This document shows, piece after piece, positions 17,724-26,835 of a DNA stretch of 64,000 nt. Origin of the DNA: an uncultured Porphyromonadaceae bacterium (lineage in GTDB: Bacteria; Bacteroidota; Bacteroidia; Bacteroidales; Barnesiellaceae_A); contig UPZG01000001.1 in NCBI GenBank assembly GCA_900538705.1, positions 868,001 through 932,000 of the forward strand, given 5' to 3'. Positions within the stretch are counted from its first letter, which is position 1. Every line of letters starts with the position of its first letter. The notes under the pieces are model-generated. The model ran no database searches. It worked only from the letters and a program-made list of their open reading frames with translations, and was not told where the DNA came from. The position numbers were made by a program, and so were the translations under genes.

Positions 17724-17757
17724 AAAAAAAGCCGCCTTTTTTTAAGGCGGCTTTTTT
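17724..17757 (+). terminator. terminator after the EF-G2 gene
   Basis: Arms of about 14 bases (AAAAAAAGCCGCCTT with its complement) around a T-rich loop, then six T. Its T tail overlaps the -33 box of the next promoter. Confidence 0.92.
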
Positions 17758-17785
17758 GGTGTTAAACATTAATTTGTTAATTTTG
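17755..17785 (+). promoter_or_regulatory. promoter of rprX-rprY
   Basis: TTTG at 17755-17758, 19 bases, TAATTTTG at 17778-17785. The -33 box sits in the T tail of the preceding terminator. The predicted leader before the ATG is about 125 bases. Confidence 0.7.
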
Positions 17786-17917
17786 CAGTTGACTGTTAAT
17801 AGCAAGTGCGCGCGCCTTTTTACAATTTGTAAACATAACTACTAAATAGTTTGTTTAGTTCGTAAAAAAACAGAGCGCATATTCCTATGGCAGAAGGAGA
17901 AAAAAGAAAGTGAACGT

Positions 17918-19447
17918 ATGAAAAAATCGACGATATGGTTTCTGACTATCACGATGGCAGCTACCTTTATAGGACTGCTTCTTACGCAGGTCATGTATAT
18001 GGAAAACATGATAAAAATGCGCAAAGAGCAGTTTACCGAAGCTGTCAAGCGTAGTCTTTATGCTGTATCTACTTCGCTCGAACGCGATGAGACACGTGCA
18101 TATCTTGCCGAAGCGATAGACGAGGAGCTGCTCTCTACTTATGAAGACGATGCTACGAGCGATGTGGTGATACCGCAGCTTTCCATAACTGCTCCAGATG
18201 GAACTACCATCACGTTCCCCTTTAAGACGGTGCCTCCCATGATAAAGTCTCCGTCGTTGCCTTCGTCGTCCAATAGAAGTACGCCGCTCATGGATAAGTA
18301 CAAAAACATGCAAGAGCTGCTGAAAGGCCAGTACCTTTATCAGCGTGGAGTACTTAACGATGTGATACTCAGAATTCTGTCAAAGGCCGGTACGCGTCCT
18401 GTTATGGAGCGTATCAATGTAGATAAGATGGATAGTTACCTGCAGACCGAGCTCGAAAACAACGGACTCAATTTGCCGTTCCGTTTTGCTATTATCAATA
18501 ACAAAGGTAAAATTGTATACAACAGTCCTGGATATGACCCGGCAGTATCGGGAAATCTGCTCTTTTCGCAAATAATATTCCCCAACGACCCGCCCGGAAG
18601 ACGTAACTCGCTGCGTGTATATTTCCCTACTCAAAACGATTATATCTTTGACTCGGTGCGTTTCATGATACCTTCGTTTATTTTCACCTTCATTATGCTG
18701 GTTATTTTTACGTTCACGATTATTGTCGTGTTCAGGCAGAAGAAACTTACAGAGATGAAAAACGATTTTATCAATAATATGACGCATGAGTTTAAGACTC
18801 CAATTTCTACTATCTCGTTGGCTGCCCAGATGCTCAATGACCCTTCTGTGACCAAGAGTGAAGGCGTATTTAAGCACATATCGGGTGTTATCAACGATGA
18901 GACCAAGCGTTTGCGCCTGCAAGTAGAAAAAGTGTTGCAGATGTCGATGTTTGATAAACAGCGCACCCAACTCAAGTTGCATGAAGTAGATGTAAATGAC
19001 TTGATTGCAGGTGTGATGAGCACTTTTAAGATTAAGGTTGAAAAGTTTGGCGGTACCATCGATGCTGATCTTTCGCCCGATGATATGATAGTATCGGTCG
19101 ACGAAATGCATTTTACTAACGTTATATTCAATCTTTTGGACAATGCCGTGAAGTATCGTCGTGAAGAAGTGCCGTTGGCGTTGTTTATACGTACTCGCAC
19201 GCATGGCGATAAGGTAGAAATCTCTATCCAAGACAACGGTATAGGTATAAAGAAAGAAGATTTGAAAAAAATATTCGATAAGTTCTATCGCGTATCCACT
19301 GGCAACAGGCACGATGTGAAAGGTTTCGGTCTGGGTCTTGCCTATGTACATAAGATTATCAAAGACCTTAAGGGTGATATTCGTGTGGAGAGCGAATTGA
19401 ATGAAGGATCAACATTTATAATTACATTACCATTAGTTAAAAGTTAA
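17918..19447 (+). CDS. rprX: sensor histidine kinase RprX
   Basis: A 509-residue membrane kinase. One membrane helix lies at about 7-28 and a second at about 247-271, enclosing a periplasmic sensor domain of about 215 residues. The HisKA box follows with the phosphoacceptor His290 in MTHEFKTPIST. The ATP-binding HATPase domain shows the N box NLLDNAVKYR, G1 DNGIGIKKED and G2 GFGLGLAYVHK. It matches RprX of Bacteroides, a kinase linked to tetracycline and envelope stress phenotypes. It ends 4 bases before rprY. Confidence 0.92.
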   Translation: MKKSTIWFLTITMAATFIGLLLTQVMYMENMIKMRKEQFTEAVKRSLYAVSTSLERDETRAYLAEAIDEELLSTYEDDATSDVVIPQLSITAPDGTTITFPFKTVPPMIKSPSLPSSSNRSTPLMDKYKNMQELLKGQYLYQRGVLNDVILRILSKAGTRPVMERINVDKMDSYLQTELENNGLNLPFRFAIINNKGKIVYNSPGYDPAVSGNLLFSQIIFPNDPPGRRNSLRVYFPTQNDYIFDSVRFMIPSFIFTFIMLVIFTFTIIVVFRQKKLTEMKNDFINNMTHEFKTPISTISLAAQMLNDPSVTKSEGVFKHISGVINDETKRLRLQVEKVLQMSMFDKQRTQLKLHEVDVNDLIAGVMSTFKIKVEKFGGTIDADLSPDDMIVSVDEMHFTNVIFNLLDNAVKYRREEVPLALFIRTRTHGDKVEISIQDNGIGIKKEDLKKIFDKFYRVSTGNRHDVKGFGLGLAYVHKIIKDLKGDIRVESELNEGSTFIITLPLVKS

Positions 19448-19451
19448 AGTT

Positions 19452-20162
19452 ATGGACGAAAAATTGCGTATTCTGCTTTGCGAAGATGACGAAAATCTCG
19501 GCATGTTGCTTCGCGAATATCTACAGGCAAAGGATTACGATGCTGATTTGTTTTCTGATGGCGAGGCCGGTTATAAAGCATTCCTGAAAGGCCAATATGA
19601 CTTGTGTGTACTTGACGTGATGATGCCTAAAAAAGATGGTTTCACATTGGCTCAAGAGATACGTTCGGTAAATAGTGAAATACCTATCATATTCCTTACT
19701 GCTAAATCGTTGAAAGAAGATATTCTTGAAGGTTTCAAAATAGGAGCCGACGATTATATTACAAAGCCGTTCTCCATGGAAGAGTTGGTATTCCGTATTG
19801 AGGCAATATTACGTCGTGTGAAGGGTAAAAAGGGGAAAGATGTTACGTTCTATCGTATCGGACAGTTTACCTTCGATACCCAGAAACAGGTGCTTGCCAT
19901 CGGTGACAAGACAACTAAACTTACAACCAAAGAGTCAGAGTTGCTCAGTTTGCTGTGTGCACATGTCAATGAGATTTTGGAACGCAACTTTGCCTTGAAG
20001 ACAATTTGGATTGACGATAACTATTTCAATGCTCGTAGCATGGATGTGTATATTACCAAGTTGCGTAAGCATCTGAAAGATGACCCGTCGATAGAGATTA
20101 TCAATATTCATGGTAAGGGTTACAAACTGATTGCTCCGGAACCTGCCGAAGTAAAGGCTTAA
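19452..20162 (+). CDS. rprY: OmpR-type response regulator RprY
   Basis: A 236-residue regulator. The receiver domain has the acidic pair ED at 11-12, phosphoacceptor Asp55 in CVLDVMMPKKDG, and Lys in DDYITKPFSM. The C-terminal winged helix (about 130-228) ends with the recognition segment ARSMDVYITKLRKHLKDD. It is the partner of the kinase just upstream, in one operon with a 4-base gap. The sequence strongly resembles RprY of Bacteroides and Porphyromonas, which controls oxidative and envelope stress genes in the latter. Confidence 0.95.
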   Translation: MDEKLRILLCEDDENLGMLLREYLQAKDYDADLFSDGEAGYKAFLKGQYDLCVLDVMMPKKDGFTLAQEIRSVNSEIPIIFLTAKSLKEDILEGFKIGADDYITKPFSMEELVFRIEAILRRVKGKKGKDVTFYRIGQFTFDTQKQVLAIGDKTTKLTTKESELLSLLCAHVNEILERNFALKTIWIDDNYFNARSMDVYITKLRKHLKDDPSIEIINIHGKGYKLIAPEPAEVKA

Positions 20163-20183
20163 TTTTTTATACTGCATTTTTAT

Positions 20184-20224
20184 AATGGCTGCATCAAGAT
20201 ATTATGCTGGTGCAGCCATTGTTG
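20184..20224 (+). terminator. terminator after rprY
   Basis: 13-base arms (20184-20196 and 20208-20220) with one G-U pair, then GTTGTTTT. Confidence 0.8.
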
Positions 20225-20321
20225 TTTTATAACGATATGTGAGTCGCTGTATGATTACAGAATATTATACAAATGGGTGGGGCGCAGCTTTGCCCGGTTG
20301 ATGTGTGGAAATTGTATATGA

Positions 20322-20348
20322 AAAAAGCCCGGCATGACCGGGCTTTTT
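20322..20348 (-). terminator. terminator shared between rprXY and mdh
   Basis: Perfect 11-base arms (20322-20332 and 20338-20348) with A and T tracts on both sides, so it can act in both directions. It stands 23 bases past the mdh stop. Confidence 0.9.
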
Positions 20349-20371
20349 ATAGGATTATTTGAATTCTCAAT

Positions 20372-21310
20372 TTATTTGAGAGCATCGGCAAGAGCTGCAT
20401 TTGTTTTGTGAACAGCTGCTGCGCTGGCTGCAAATGCTGCTTTCTCTTCTTCGTTGAGGTCGAGCTCTACGATTTTCTCAATACCATTTTTACCCAAAAC
20501 GCAAGGAACACCGATGCAGAGGTCGCTTTCGCCATATTCACCTTCGAGCAATGCGCTGCAAGGAATGATACGTTTCTCGTTGTGGAGGACAGCAGAAACA
20601 ACCATAGCCGAAGCTGCACCCGGAGCATACCATGCCGATGTGCCGAGGAGTTTGGTGAGTGTAGCACCACCTACCATTGTGTCGGCAGCGACTTTATTGA
20701 AGACTTCAGCATCGAGCAATCCCGATACAGGTACACCTTTGTAAGTGGCAAAACGTTTCAAGGGTATCATAGTCGTATCGCCATGTCCGCCTATAACCAT
20801 GCCTTCAACTTCGTTGGCATTTGCGCCCAGAGCCTGGCTCATGAAATATTTGAAACGCGAGCTATCCAAAGCACCACCCATACCTATGATGCGGTTTTTA
20901 GGAAGTTTGGTAGCTTTATGGATAAGGTAAGTCATAGTGTCCATAGGGTTGCTTACGCACAAGATAATGGCGTTGGGCGAATGTTTGAGTACATTTTCAA
21001 CAACCGATTTAACGATACCGGCATTTACACCGATAAGTTCTTCACGGGTCATACCCGGTTTGCGAGGAATACCAGAAGTGATGACTACTACATCAGAACC
21101 TTCGGTTGCTGCATAGTCGTTAGTTACACCTTTTACTACGGTATTTATGCAGAGCAGTGCTGCTGTCTGCATCATATCCATAGCTTTGCCTTCCGATACA
21201 CCTTCTTTGATGTCAAGCAATACCACTTCATCAGCTACACCTTTGATTGCCAATACATTTGCGCAAGTAGCACCTACGTTACCGGCGCCTACAACTGTTA
21301 CTTTAGACAT
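20372..21310 (-). CDS. mdh: malate dehydrogenase
   Basis: A 312-residue NAD-dependent malate dehydrogenase of the LDH-like (MDH type 3) group. The Rossmann motif VVGAGNVGATCAN opens the protein, with Asp for NAD in VVLLDIKEG. Substrate residues appear in RKPGMTREELI, VSNPMDTMTYL and the catalytic His in IGGHGDTTM. The start at 21310 is chosen because the frame upstream of it (to 21403) encodes an unlikely extension and contains the -7 element CAAAGGTA (21363-21370, minus strand). It supplies malate for the fumarate/succinate branch in these anaerobes. Confidence 0.95.
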   Translation of the reverse strand: MSKVTVVGAGNVGATCANVLAIKGVADEVVLLDIKEGVSEGKAMDMMQTAALLCINTVVKGVTNDYAATEGSDVVVITSGIPRKPGMTREELIGVNAGIVKSVVENVLKHSPNAIILCVSNPMDTMTYLIHKATKLPKNRIIGMGGALDSSRFKYFMSQALGANANEVEGMVIGGHGDTTMIPLKRFATYKGVPVSGLLDAEVFNKVAADTMVGGATLTKLLGTSAWYAPGAASAMVVSAVLHNEKRIIPCSALLEGEYGESDLCIGVPCVLGKNGIEKIVELDLNEEEKAAFAASAAAVHKTNAALADALK

Positions 21311-21673
21311 AGTGTTTTGTTTTATATAGTTGTTAATACTATCCTTGTTATTACAAGCAAGGCAAAGGTATAACAATTTTGTATTAAAGAAAAATTTCTC
21401 CAATTAAATTTTTACTAAAATTCTGTATCAAATCGATTCCTTTTGGTTCCTATGATTCTCCATGGAAGCTGTATTTGCTATAAACTATATAAATGTTTGT
21501 ATATTAGTATGTTATATATATTCTGGTTCTTTAAAGCGGAGTGGGTAGCCTTCTCTAAGTTGCATTTTTTACTATACAAAATATCGCTATATACTATGAA
21601 AAGCATAGTATATTTAACATTATACCGCTTATTATCGGCTCTGTCTCTATCGTCTGTTATGGTGTAGAGAGGC
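21311..21673. other. gap between mdh and the threonylcarbamoyl-AMP synthase gene
   Basis: About 360 AT-rich bases. The right-hand edge of mdh carries its leader and a minus-strand TACCTTTG at 21370-21363. I see no other gene, hairpin terminator or repeat. Confidence 0.5.
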
Positions 21674-22288
21674 TTATTCTTCTATAATGCCTTTCCCCTG
21701 GCGTGTTATCTCAAGTTCATCTCCTGTGCAATCTACTATGGTGCTACTTTCTGTGTAGCCATCGCCTCCGTCAATGATATAGTCGGCCGTTGCACCATAT
21801 CGTTCGGCTATGAGAGTGGGGCAGGTTGTGTATTCGGGTTCTTCTTCATCGATGTTTATCGATGTTGACAGTAAGGGGTTGCCCAGTTCTTCTACTATGG
21901 CGTGAGCTATGTTATTGTCGGGGATACGTATACCTACTGTTTTACGTTGTTTGTAGATTTTGGGTAGATGTGAGCTGGCCGGTAGTACGAAGGTGAATGC
22001 CCCCGGCAGGTTCTTGCGCATGAGTTTGAAGGTACGGTCGTCTATCTTGGCATAGTGGGCGGCATCGGCAAGGTCGTTGCATATGATGGACAGATTAGCT
22101 TTGGCCGGGTCGATACCCTTAATGCGGCAGATGCGTTCTACAGCGCGTACATTAAGGGCGTCGCATCCATAGGCGTAAAGCGTATCGGTGGGATAGATGA
22201 TGATGTCGCCCTCTCGCAGAGCTTCTACGATAAGAGCAACTTCGCGTCGGTTAGGGTTGTCGGGGTGAATGGTGATGAGTTGTTTCAT
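21674..22288 (-). CDS. tsaC: L-threonylcarbamoyladenylate synthase (YrdC/TsaC type)
   Basis: A 204-residue YrdC-fold enzyme that makes threonylcarbamoyl-AMP for the t6A modification of tRNA. Visible are the KR-x-x-like core IIYPTDTLYAYGCDA, the basic segment RICRIKG, LPGAFTFVLPAS, and TVGIRIPDN followed by PLLSTSIN. It lacks the C-terminal Sua5 domain, so it is the short form. It starts 29 bases after the B3/B4 gene, in the same direction, so the two are probably co-transcribed. Confidence 0.92.
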   Translation of the reverse strand: MKQLITIHPDNPNRREVALIVEALREGDIIIYPTDTLYAYGCDALNVRAVERICRIKGIDPAKANLSIICNDLADAAHYAKIDDRTFKLMRKNLPGAFTFVLPASSHLPKIYKQRKTVGIRIPDNNIAHAIVEELGNPLLSTSINIDEEEPEYTTCPTLIAERYGATADYIIDGGDGYTESSTIVDCTGDELEITRQGKGIIEE

Positions 22289-22317
22289 GGTAGCGTATTA
22301 TAATTATTATAGTAAGG

Positions 22318-22992
22318 TTAAGGTTGGACAGTAGGTAGGATGCGCGTGCTTATATCGGTGGCTGCGGCATATCGGGTAAGAAGTTCGGTAGTAAAGTCGA
22401 AACATTCGTTTAAGGGCATCTCTAGGGCATATGCGTTGATGCATACGAGCAACTGAGAGGTTGAGAGAGTCAGTTTGGTGCGCTCTTCGTCGCTGGTAGG
22501 CGTGCCTACACCTCCTATGCTATCGCGATATACAGGTAGTTCTGCTATATTGAGGCGCCCTCTTCCTATACCGTTGAAGATGTCATCAGCAGTGCCAACG
22601 CCAAGAGTTAGGCTTCCGTTGATGTGGTCGGCATCGAATCCTCCAATAGAGTAGCCCGAACGCATAGATACGATATTAAGCAAGTCTACCAGTGTATTGA
22701 TGCGATATAATCCGACGCCGCGTATGGCACGGCGGCATAAGGCCTCGGATGACACGCGATATCGGGCAGGATCTTTACCTAAAGCCCGGTAAGCTCGGCG
22801 AGTAGCTGCTATGGCTGGGCGTTGGGTAAGAGTTTCGGTTGTATAAGTGGCTGCAATACGTTGAGCTTCGTTTTGCACGTCGTCCCATAAGTTTTGAGAA
22901 GTCTCGCTATTATTGACGTGAGCTTCGATGACACCAATCTGCAGTGCGGGACATACTTGCAATAAAGCAGGATGGATAGATATTTCAATCAT
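22318..22992 (-). CDS. B3/B4 tRNA-binding domain protein
   Basis: A 224-residue protein with the B3/B4 fold known from the editing domain of phenylalanyl-tRNA synthetase beta. Typical segments are TRRAYRALGKDPARYRVSSEALCRRA, LVDLLNIVSMRSGYSIGGFD, and YRDSIGGVGTPTSDEERTKL. Stand-alone forms are thought to hydrolyse misacylated tRNA or peptides, but this is not firmly known. The start at 22992 is preferred; the longer frame would run across a minus-strand TAATTTTG at 23026-23019. Confidence 0.82.
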   Translation of the reverse strand: MIEISIHPALLQVCPALQIGVIEAHVNNSETSQNLWDDVQNEAQRIAATYTTETLTQRPAIAATRRAYRALGKDPARYRVSSEALCRRAIRGVGLYRINTLVDLLNIVSMRSGYSIGGFDADHINGSLTLGVGTADDIFNGIGRGRLNIAELPVYRDSIGGVGTPTSDEERTKLTLSTSQLLVCINAYALEMPLNECFDFTTELLTRYAAATDISTRILPTVQP

Positions 22993-23092
22993 GATGACTA
23001 TACAGGAATATTCGATGACAAAATTAACGATTCGTGGTGAAATGTGCTTACGAAGTTGCAAAAAGTTTTGCTTTAGAAAATCATCTTATGAC

Positions 23093-23123
23093 TTGCTATG
23101 ATTTAGGCTTTTTAGTAACTTTG
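23093..23123 (+). promoter_or_regulatory. promoter of the membrane protein gene
   Basis: TTG at 23093-23095, 20 bases, TAACTTTG at 23116-23123, 40 bases before the ATG. Confidence 0.75.
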
Positions 23124-23162
23124 TGAAATAAACAGATTATAAATCTAAAATATAGATATCTT

Positions 23163-23909
23163 ATGAATACATTTAGTGTGCCCGAGGCCATCTCCACCGG
23201 GTGGCAGTTGACAAAGAAGTATTTTATTATTTCCCTGGGATTGGTTTTGGCTTTTATGGTCATCTCATGGTTGCTCTCTTTTATTGGAGAGCGAGGTGAT
23301 GTGATAGGATGGCTTGCGCAATTGGTAAACTTCGTTATTTCACTTATCTTCTCGATGGGAATGATACGTATTACCGTGGGGGCCATAGATGGTGAAGAAC
23401 CAAGATTTGGGGTATTCAAGGAAGTGTGGTCTCGCATATTACCTTATTTTGGAACCTCTATTCTTATTGCCATTTTGGCCTTCATACCGTTTATTATTAT
23501 TTTATGCATAGGTGCGATTGCTTTAGGAGGCAGCGCATTATTGTCTGGTGATTATGAGGCAATATTGGATATGTGGTGGTTGTTCTTACTGGCATTTCTT
23601 CCGGCTTTATACGTATCTATCCGCATGTTTTTTGCCCCTTATTTGGTAATAGACGGTAATAAAGGTGTTGTAGAGTCTATCAAAATGAGTTGGAATGCTA
23701 CGGCCCCCATGCAAGGAAAGATATTCTTGTTCTACGTAGTAGAATTGCTGCTGATACTGTTGGGCTTGGTATGCCTTATTGTAGGAGTGTTTGTCACTAT
23801 GTTGGTTGCTATGTATGCTCAAGCATACGTATATCGTATGGCATTTCCCCCTGCTACGCCCGATGTGTTGCTGGTCGATGAAGCAAAAATAACAGGAGTT
23901 GTAGATTGA
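23163..23909 (+). CDS. multi-pass membrane protein, YciC/DUF975-like
   Basis: A 248-residue inner-membrane protein with six hydrophobic segments (about 20-40, 52-78, 96-125, 135-155, 158-175 and 195-225). The start MNTFSVPEAISTGWQLTKKYF and the VVESIKMSWNATAPMQGKIF loop resemble the N-terminal amphipathic and internal motifs of YciC/DUF975-type proteins. No catalytic residues are seen, and function is unknown. It has its own promoter and terminator. Confidence 0.7.
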   Translation: MNTFSVPEAISTGWQLTKKYFIISLGLVLAFMVISWLLSFIGERGDVIGWLAQLVNFVISLIFSMGMIRITVGAIDGEEPRFGVFKEVWSRILPYFGTSILIAILAFIPFIIILCIGAIALGGSALLSGDYEAILDMWWLFLLAFLPALYVSIRMFFAPYLVIDGNKGVVESIKMSWNATAPMQGKIFLFYVVELLLILLGLVCLIVGVFVTMLVAMYAQAYVYRMAFPPATPDVLLVDEAKITGVVD

Positions 23910-23959
23910 TAATCATATTTTCTGCGGGCAATTACCTGCAAGAAGAATGAAATAAGTAG

Positions 23960-24002
23960 AATGACCCACGCGGCAATATCAAAGCTGTGTGGGTCATTTT
24001 TA
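23960..24002 (+). terminator. terminator after the YciC-like gene
   Basis: Perfect 10-base arms AATGACCCAC (23960-23969) and its complement (23989-23998), followed by a T run. Confidence 0.88.
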
Positions 24003-24134
24003 TATGTTGCAGACGATTGCGGTAAAAGCTCGTGTGCCGCCAATGCAGACTGCTTGTATGGGTTTATGGGTAATGCTGTGAATGCTATGAAGCGTCGTTG
24101 TTACATTGTTTTGTAACAATAATATATCGAAGAA

Positions 24135-25133
24135 TCAGTTGCGATAATAAACCGTACCTTTCAGTACGCCTTCTGCCGAGATGTATCCTTTTTGGCGCAA
24201 AAGAAGCAGGTCTTTTTTGATGGTATTTATAGACTCTTTGCGCAAATAGGCAGCTATATCGCCTACTTTGACGGGCTGCTTTTTCTCTATAAAGTCGAGA
24301 ATGCGACGTTGTCGCATGTTCAGGTATGACCGGTGTGCAACCGATATTACAGGTAGGGGGGGCGATGAGAGGGCTGAGGCTTCACAGGCTGCACGATAGA
24401 CACATTCGGTCCACAGGGTTATCCATTCCGAAATGTCTTCATGAGGAGTGTAGCGATTTTCCATGCCACTCTTTATTGCATGATGGTATGCTGCGTTTTT
24501 CCTGGCAAGTATTCTTGCCGGAGCATATTGCACTATCCATTTTTGTCCATGGTTGTATAGGTATTGCATCGCAAGCAAGTGTGCAATGAGACTTTTCCCT
24601 TCGCTAAATGGATGTATGGCTAAAAATTCGTAGATGAAAATAGCTGTTGCCGTAACGGGGTGTAACTCTTGAGCTCCATTGCCTGGAAGCATCCATTCTA
24701 TCAAGGTGAGCAACTCGTTGGTTACTACAATACGAGCTTGGCGAAGCCGGTTATTGCCTCCTAAGAGTCTCTCTATGGTGCGTCGAGGACGTTGCGCATC
24801 ATTGTAAAGAAACGAATGGAGTGACACTACGCGGGCTTCGTCGATAGTAACATTCTCTTTACCCGTGAAGATATCGGTTATTGCGTCGCGACATCGGTAA
24901 AGATAGTGGGCTCGAGGTGTATCGGCTGGTGAGGTTGATAGATTGATTATCTCATCGATGTTGAGTTCATTGCCTTCCAAGGTGGCGAGGGCTGCGAGCG
25001 TAGCGTTGATATTATCGTCGTCGGGAGCTGCTGTATGGGCAAGTTGTGTGGCCGTATGGTCTATGCAGCGCAACTGACGTTGTATTTCGTCGCTTTGAGC
25101 ACGGGTAAGGTGTATTTTACTTCCTGTTTTCAT
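24135..25133 (-). CDS. Fic-fold protein with a degenerate active site and C-terminal winged helix
   Basis: A 332-residue protein (343 if the ATG at 25166 is used). The central part has the Fic fold: an N-terminal helix with LATLEGNEL, which resembles the inhibitory (S/T)xxxE(G/N) motif, and a Fic loop that reads HPFSEGKSLIAH. The catalytic His and Pro-Phe are kept, but the Asn and Arg of the HPFx(D/E)GNGR consensus are Lys and Leu, so the ATP phosphate contacts are gone. The C-terminal 70 residues form a DeoR-like winged helix (RRILDFIEKKQPVKVGDIAAYL). It may bind DNA or act as a non-AMPylating regulator; catalytic activity is doubtful. Confidence 0.78.
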   Translation of the reverse strand: MKTGSKIHLTRAQSDEIQRQLRCIDHTATQLAHTAAPDDDNINATLAALATLEGNELNIDEIINLSTSPADTPRAHYLYRCRDAITDIFTGKENVTIDEARVVSLHSFLYNDAQRPRRTIERLLGGNNRLRQARIVVTNELLTLIEWMLPGNGAQELHPVTATAIFIYEFLAIHPFSEGKSLIAHLLAMQYLYNHGQKWIVQYAPARILARKNAAYHHAIKSGMENRYTPHEDISEWITLWTECVYRAACEASALSSPPLPVISVAHRSYLNMRQRRILDFIEKKQPVKVGDIAAYLRKESINTIKKDLLLLRQKGYISAEGVLKGTVYYRN

Positions 25134-25484
25134 CGTAGTAGCCCCATAGGGAGTGTCTTTATGCAAAATAAGAGAATCTTAGCGAGATGTGCAACTCTGG
25201 TAGCAATAGTCTCTCTTTTTTGCGATTGGTTATTTCTTTCTCGGTATTTACAATCGGAATAAAGTAGTTGTAATTTCTATGTGGCCGATAGGCAGGAGAG
25301 TAGGAAACTGGAATATGGTTTTAATATATTGGAAGCAGATTGTCGGGCTGTTTTAGGGAAATTGAGTTATGCGGTTCAATCAAAAATTATAGTCACTTTG
25401 TTTATGGGCATCGATATATAATTGACGTAACTTTGATTGCATACGAAGAGACTCTCGTCAGACCAGTAGTGTATAGTCTTTACC
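25134..25484. other. gap of about 350 bases upstream of the Fic-like gene
   Basis: Both flanking genes run leftwards. A plus-strand TAACTTTG at 25438-25445 has no -33 box and no gene after it. No terminator, repeat or reading frame with coding character is evident. Confidence 0.4.
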
Positions 25485-26819
25485 CTACTTATTTACTCGA
25501 TTGAAAATCAAAAGATTTCCAAATTGACGAAAGGCAAAACGGTCTTTGTCACGAAAAGCAATGCCTGTTCCTGTAGGGGTATTGACAAAGATGCCGGGTG
25601 ATTTCGACTCTAACCACACAGGAGGCTGCCCCGATACTTGTAGTGAGAGATTTTTGCCGTCGTAGGTAATGGTAAATGGCAGTGGAAAATTTTCAGAGCA
25701 AAAAGTGCCGGCGTATGCCGAAAGTGAGTCGGGCGGAGCTATATATTGTTGGAGTTGCGAGAAGTCTGGATAAGTATATTCTCTGTCATAAATAGCACTG
25801 GCGATGCCGATGAGAAGTGTGTTACGGGGTGTAGAACATCCGTTCAGGCATAGTGCTATGGCGATGCTGTCGGTAGGATTGTACATTACTACCGAGTGGG
25901 TACCGAAGGTATCGCCGGCATGACCGTAGAACCTATGTTCATAGAAGGGCATCATCATCATTCCGCAACCGAATATATCGTCGCCTTGTGGCTGCATGGC
26001 AGTGGCGAGTGTATTGCCTAAGGTGCTGTCTGAAAAAAGCGCTTCTATTAGTTTTATAAGGTCTTGTGGGGTAGAGATGATGTCGCCTACGCCTATGACG
26101 TTAGGGAAATAGAAATCGGAGACCTCTTGCCAGCAGTTGGCAGTATTGATTTGGTAGGAAGGTGCAGCAGCCCTCTTGTCGGCTACAGCCGCTTCGGTAT
26201 CGTACATTCCTAACGGAGTTGTGATGTAGCGAGCTACCGCATCGCGGTACGGTAAGCCGTATCGGCGTTCTACAATACGACGCAACAGGTAGTATGCTGT
26301 GTTGGAGTAGCGAAAATCTTTGCCGGGAGCAAAAAGCACGCCTTGCCTCACTATTTCGTTCAGTATTTCGGCCTCGTCAACAGGATGTATAAGCCACAGA
26401 GGCAGCGTATCTTCTTTCAGCACATAGTCGGCCAAACCGCTACGGTGCGACAGCATGTGGTTGATGGTGATGCTGTCGGCCGTAGGGAAAATAGGGAAGT
26501 CGTTCTCTAATGTGGTACTCGGCGTTAACTCTTTTTCTTTGTACAGGCGATGTATCAATATGGCTGTGAATAATTTGCTCACAGACCCAATGCGGTATTT
26601 CCCGTTATCGGGTGGTACGGCACTCTTGCCAAAAGCACGGTCGTACACTATCTTTCCGTTCTGCGATATAGCCACTTCGCCTATGCCTTGGTTATACTGC
26701 TCTATGTAGGTAATGAACGAGTCGATAGCAGCTACATTAATCGTCTGTGCTGTGGCAGAGATGTTAAATGCAGCGAAAAGAATAGAGCCTACGAGAACTA
26801 CACAGTGAGTTATGCGCAT
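25485..26819 (-). CDS. secreted serine hydrolase, beta-lactamase class C-like
   Basis: A 444-residue exported protein with signal peptide (1-24). The serine-lysine pair is S79-V-S-K82 in IGSVSKLFTA, the tyrosine motif is YSNTAYYLL (about 165), and the third box is HAGDTFG instead of KTG, as is usual for esterase/D-aminopeptidase relatives. About 90 residues of C-terminal beta-rich domain follow. Substrate is unknown; many Bacteroidales paralogues act as esterases or peptidoglycan D-peptidases. It follows the thioredoxin gene by 16 bases in one operon. Confidence 0.88.
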   Translation of the reverse strand: MRITHCVVLVGSILFAAFNISATAQTINVAAIDSFITYIEQYNQGIGEVAISQNGKIVYDRAFGKSAVPPDNGKYRIGSVSKLFTAILIHRLYKEKELTPSTTLENDFPIFPTADSITINHMLSHRSGLADYVLKEDTLPLWLIHPVDEAEILNEIVRQGVLFAPGKDFRYSNTAYYLLRRIVERRYGLPYRDAVARYITTPLGMYDTEAAVADKRAAAPSYQINTANCWQEVSDFYFPNVIGVGDIISTPQDLIKLIEALFSDSTLGNTLATAMQPQGDDIFGCGMMMMPFYEHRFYGHAGDTFGTHSVVMYNPTDSIAIALCLNGCSTPRNTLLIGIASAIYDREYTYPDFSQLQQYIAPPDSLSAYAGTFCSENFPLPFTITYDGKNLSLQVSGQPPVWLESKSPGIFVNTPTGTGIAFRDKDRFAFRQFGNLLIFNRVNK

Positions 26820-26835
26820 GATGGTGTTGTGGCGT

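Noticed and set aside
25438..25445. TAACTTTG as a promoter in the gap upstream of the serine hydrolase region
   Set aside because: No -33 box at the right distance and no gene in that direction.
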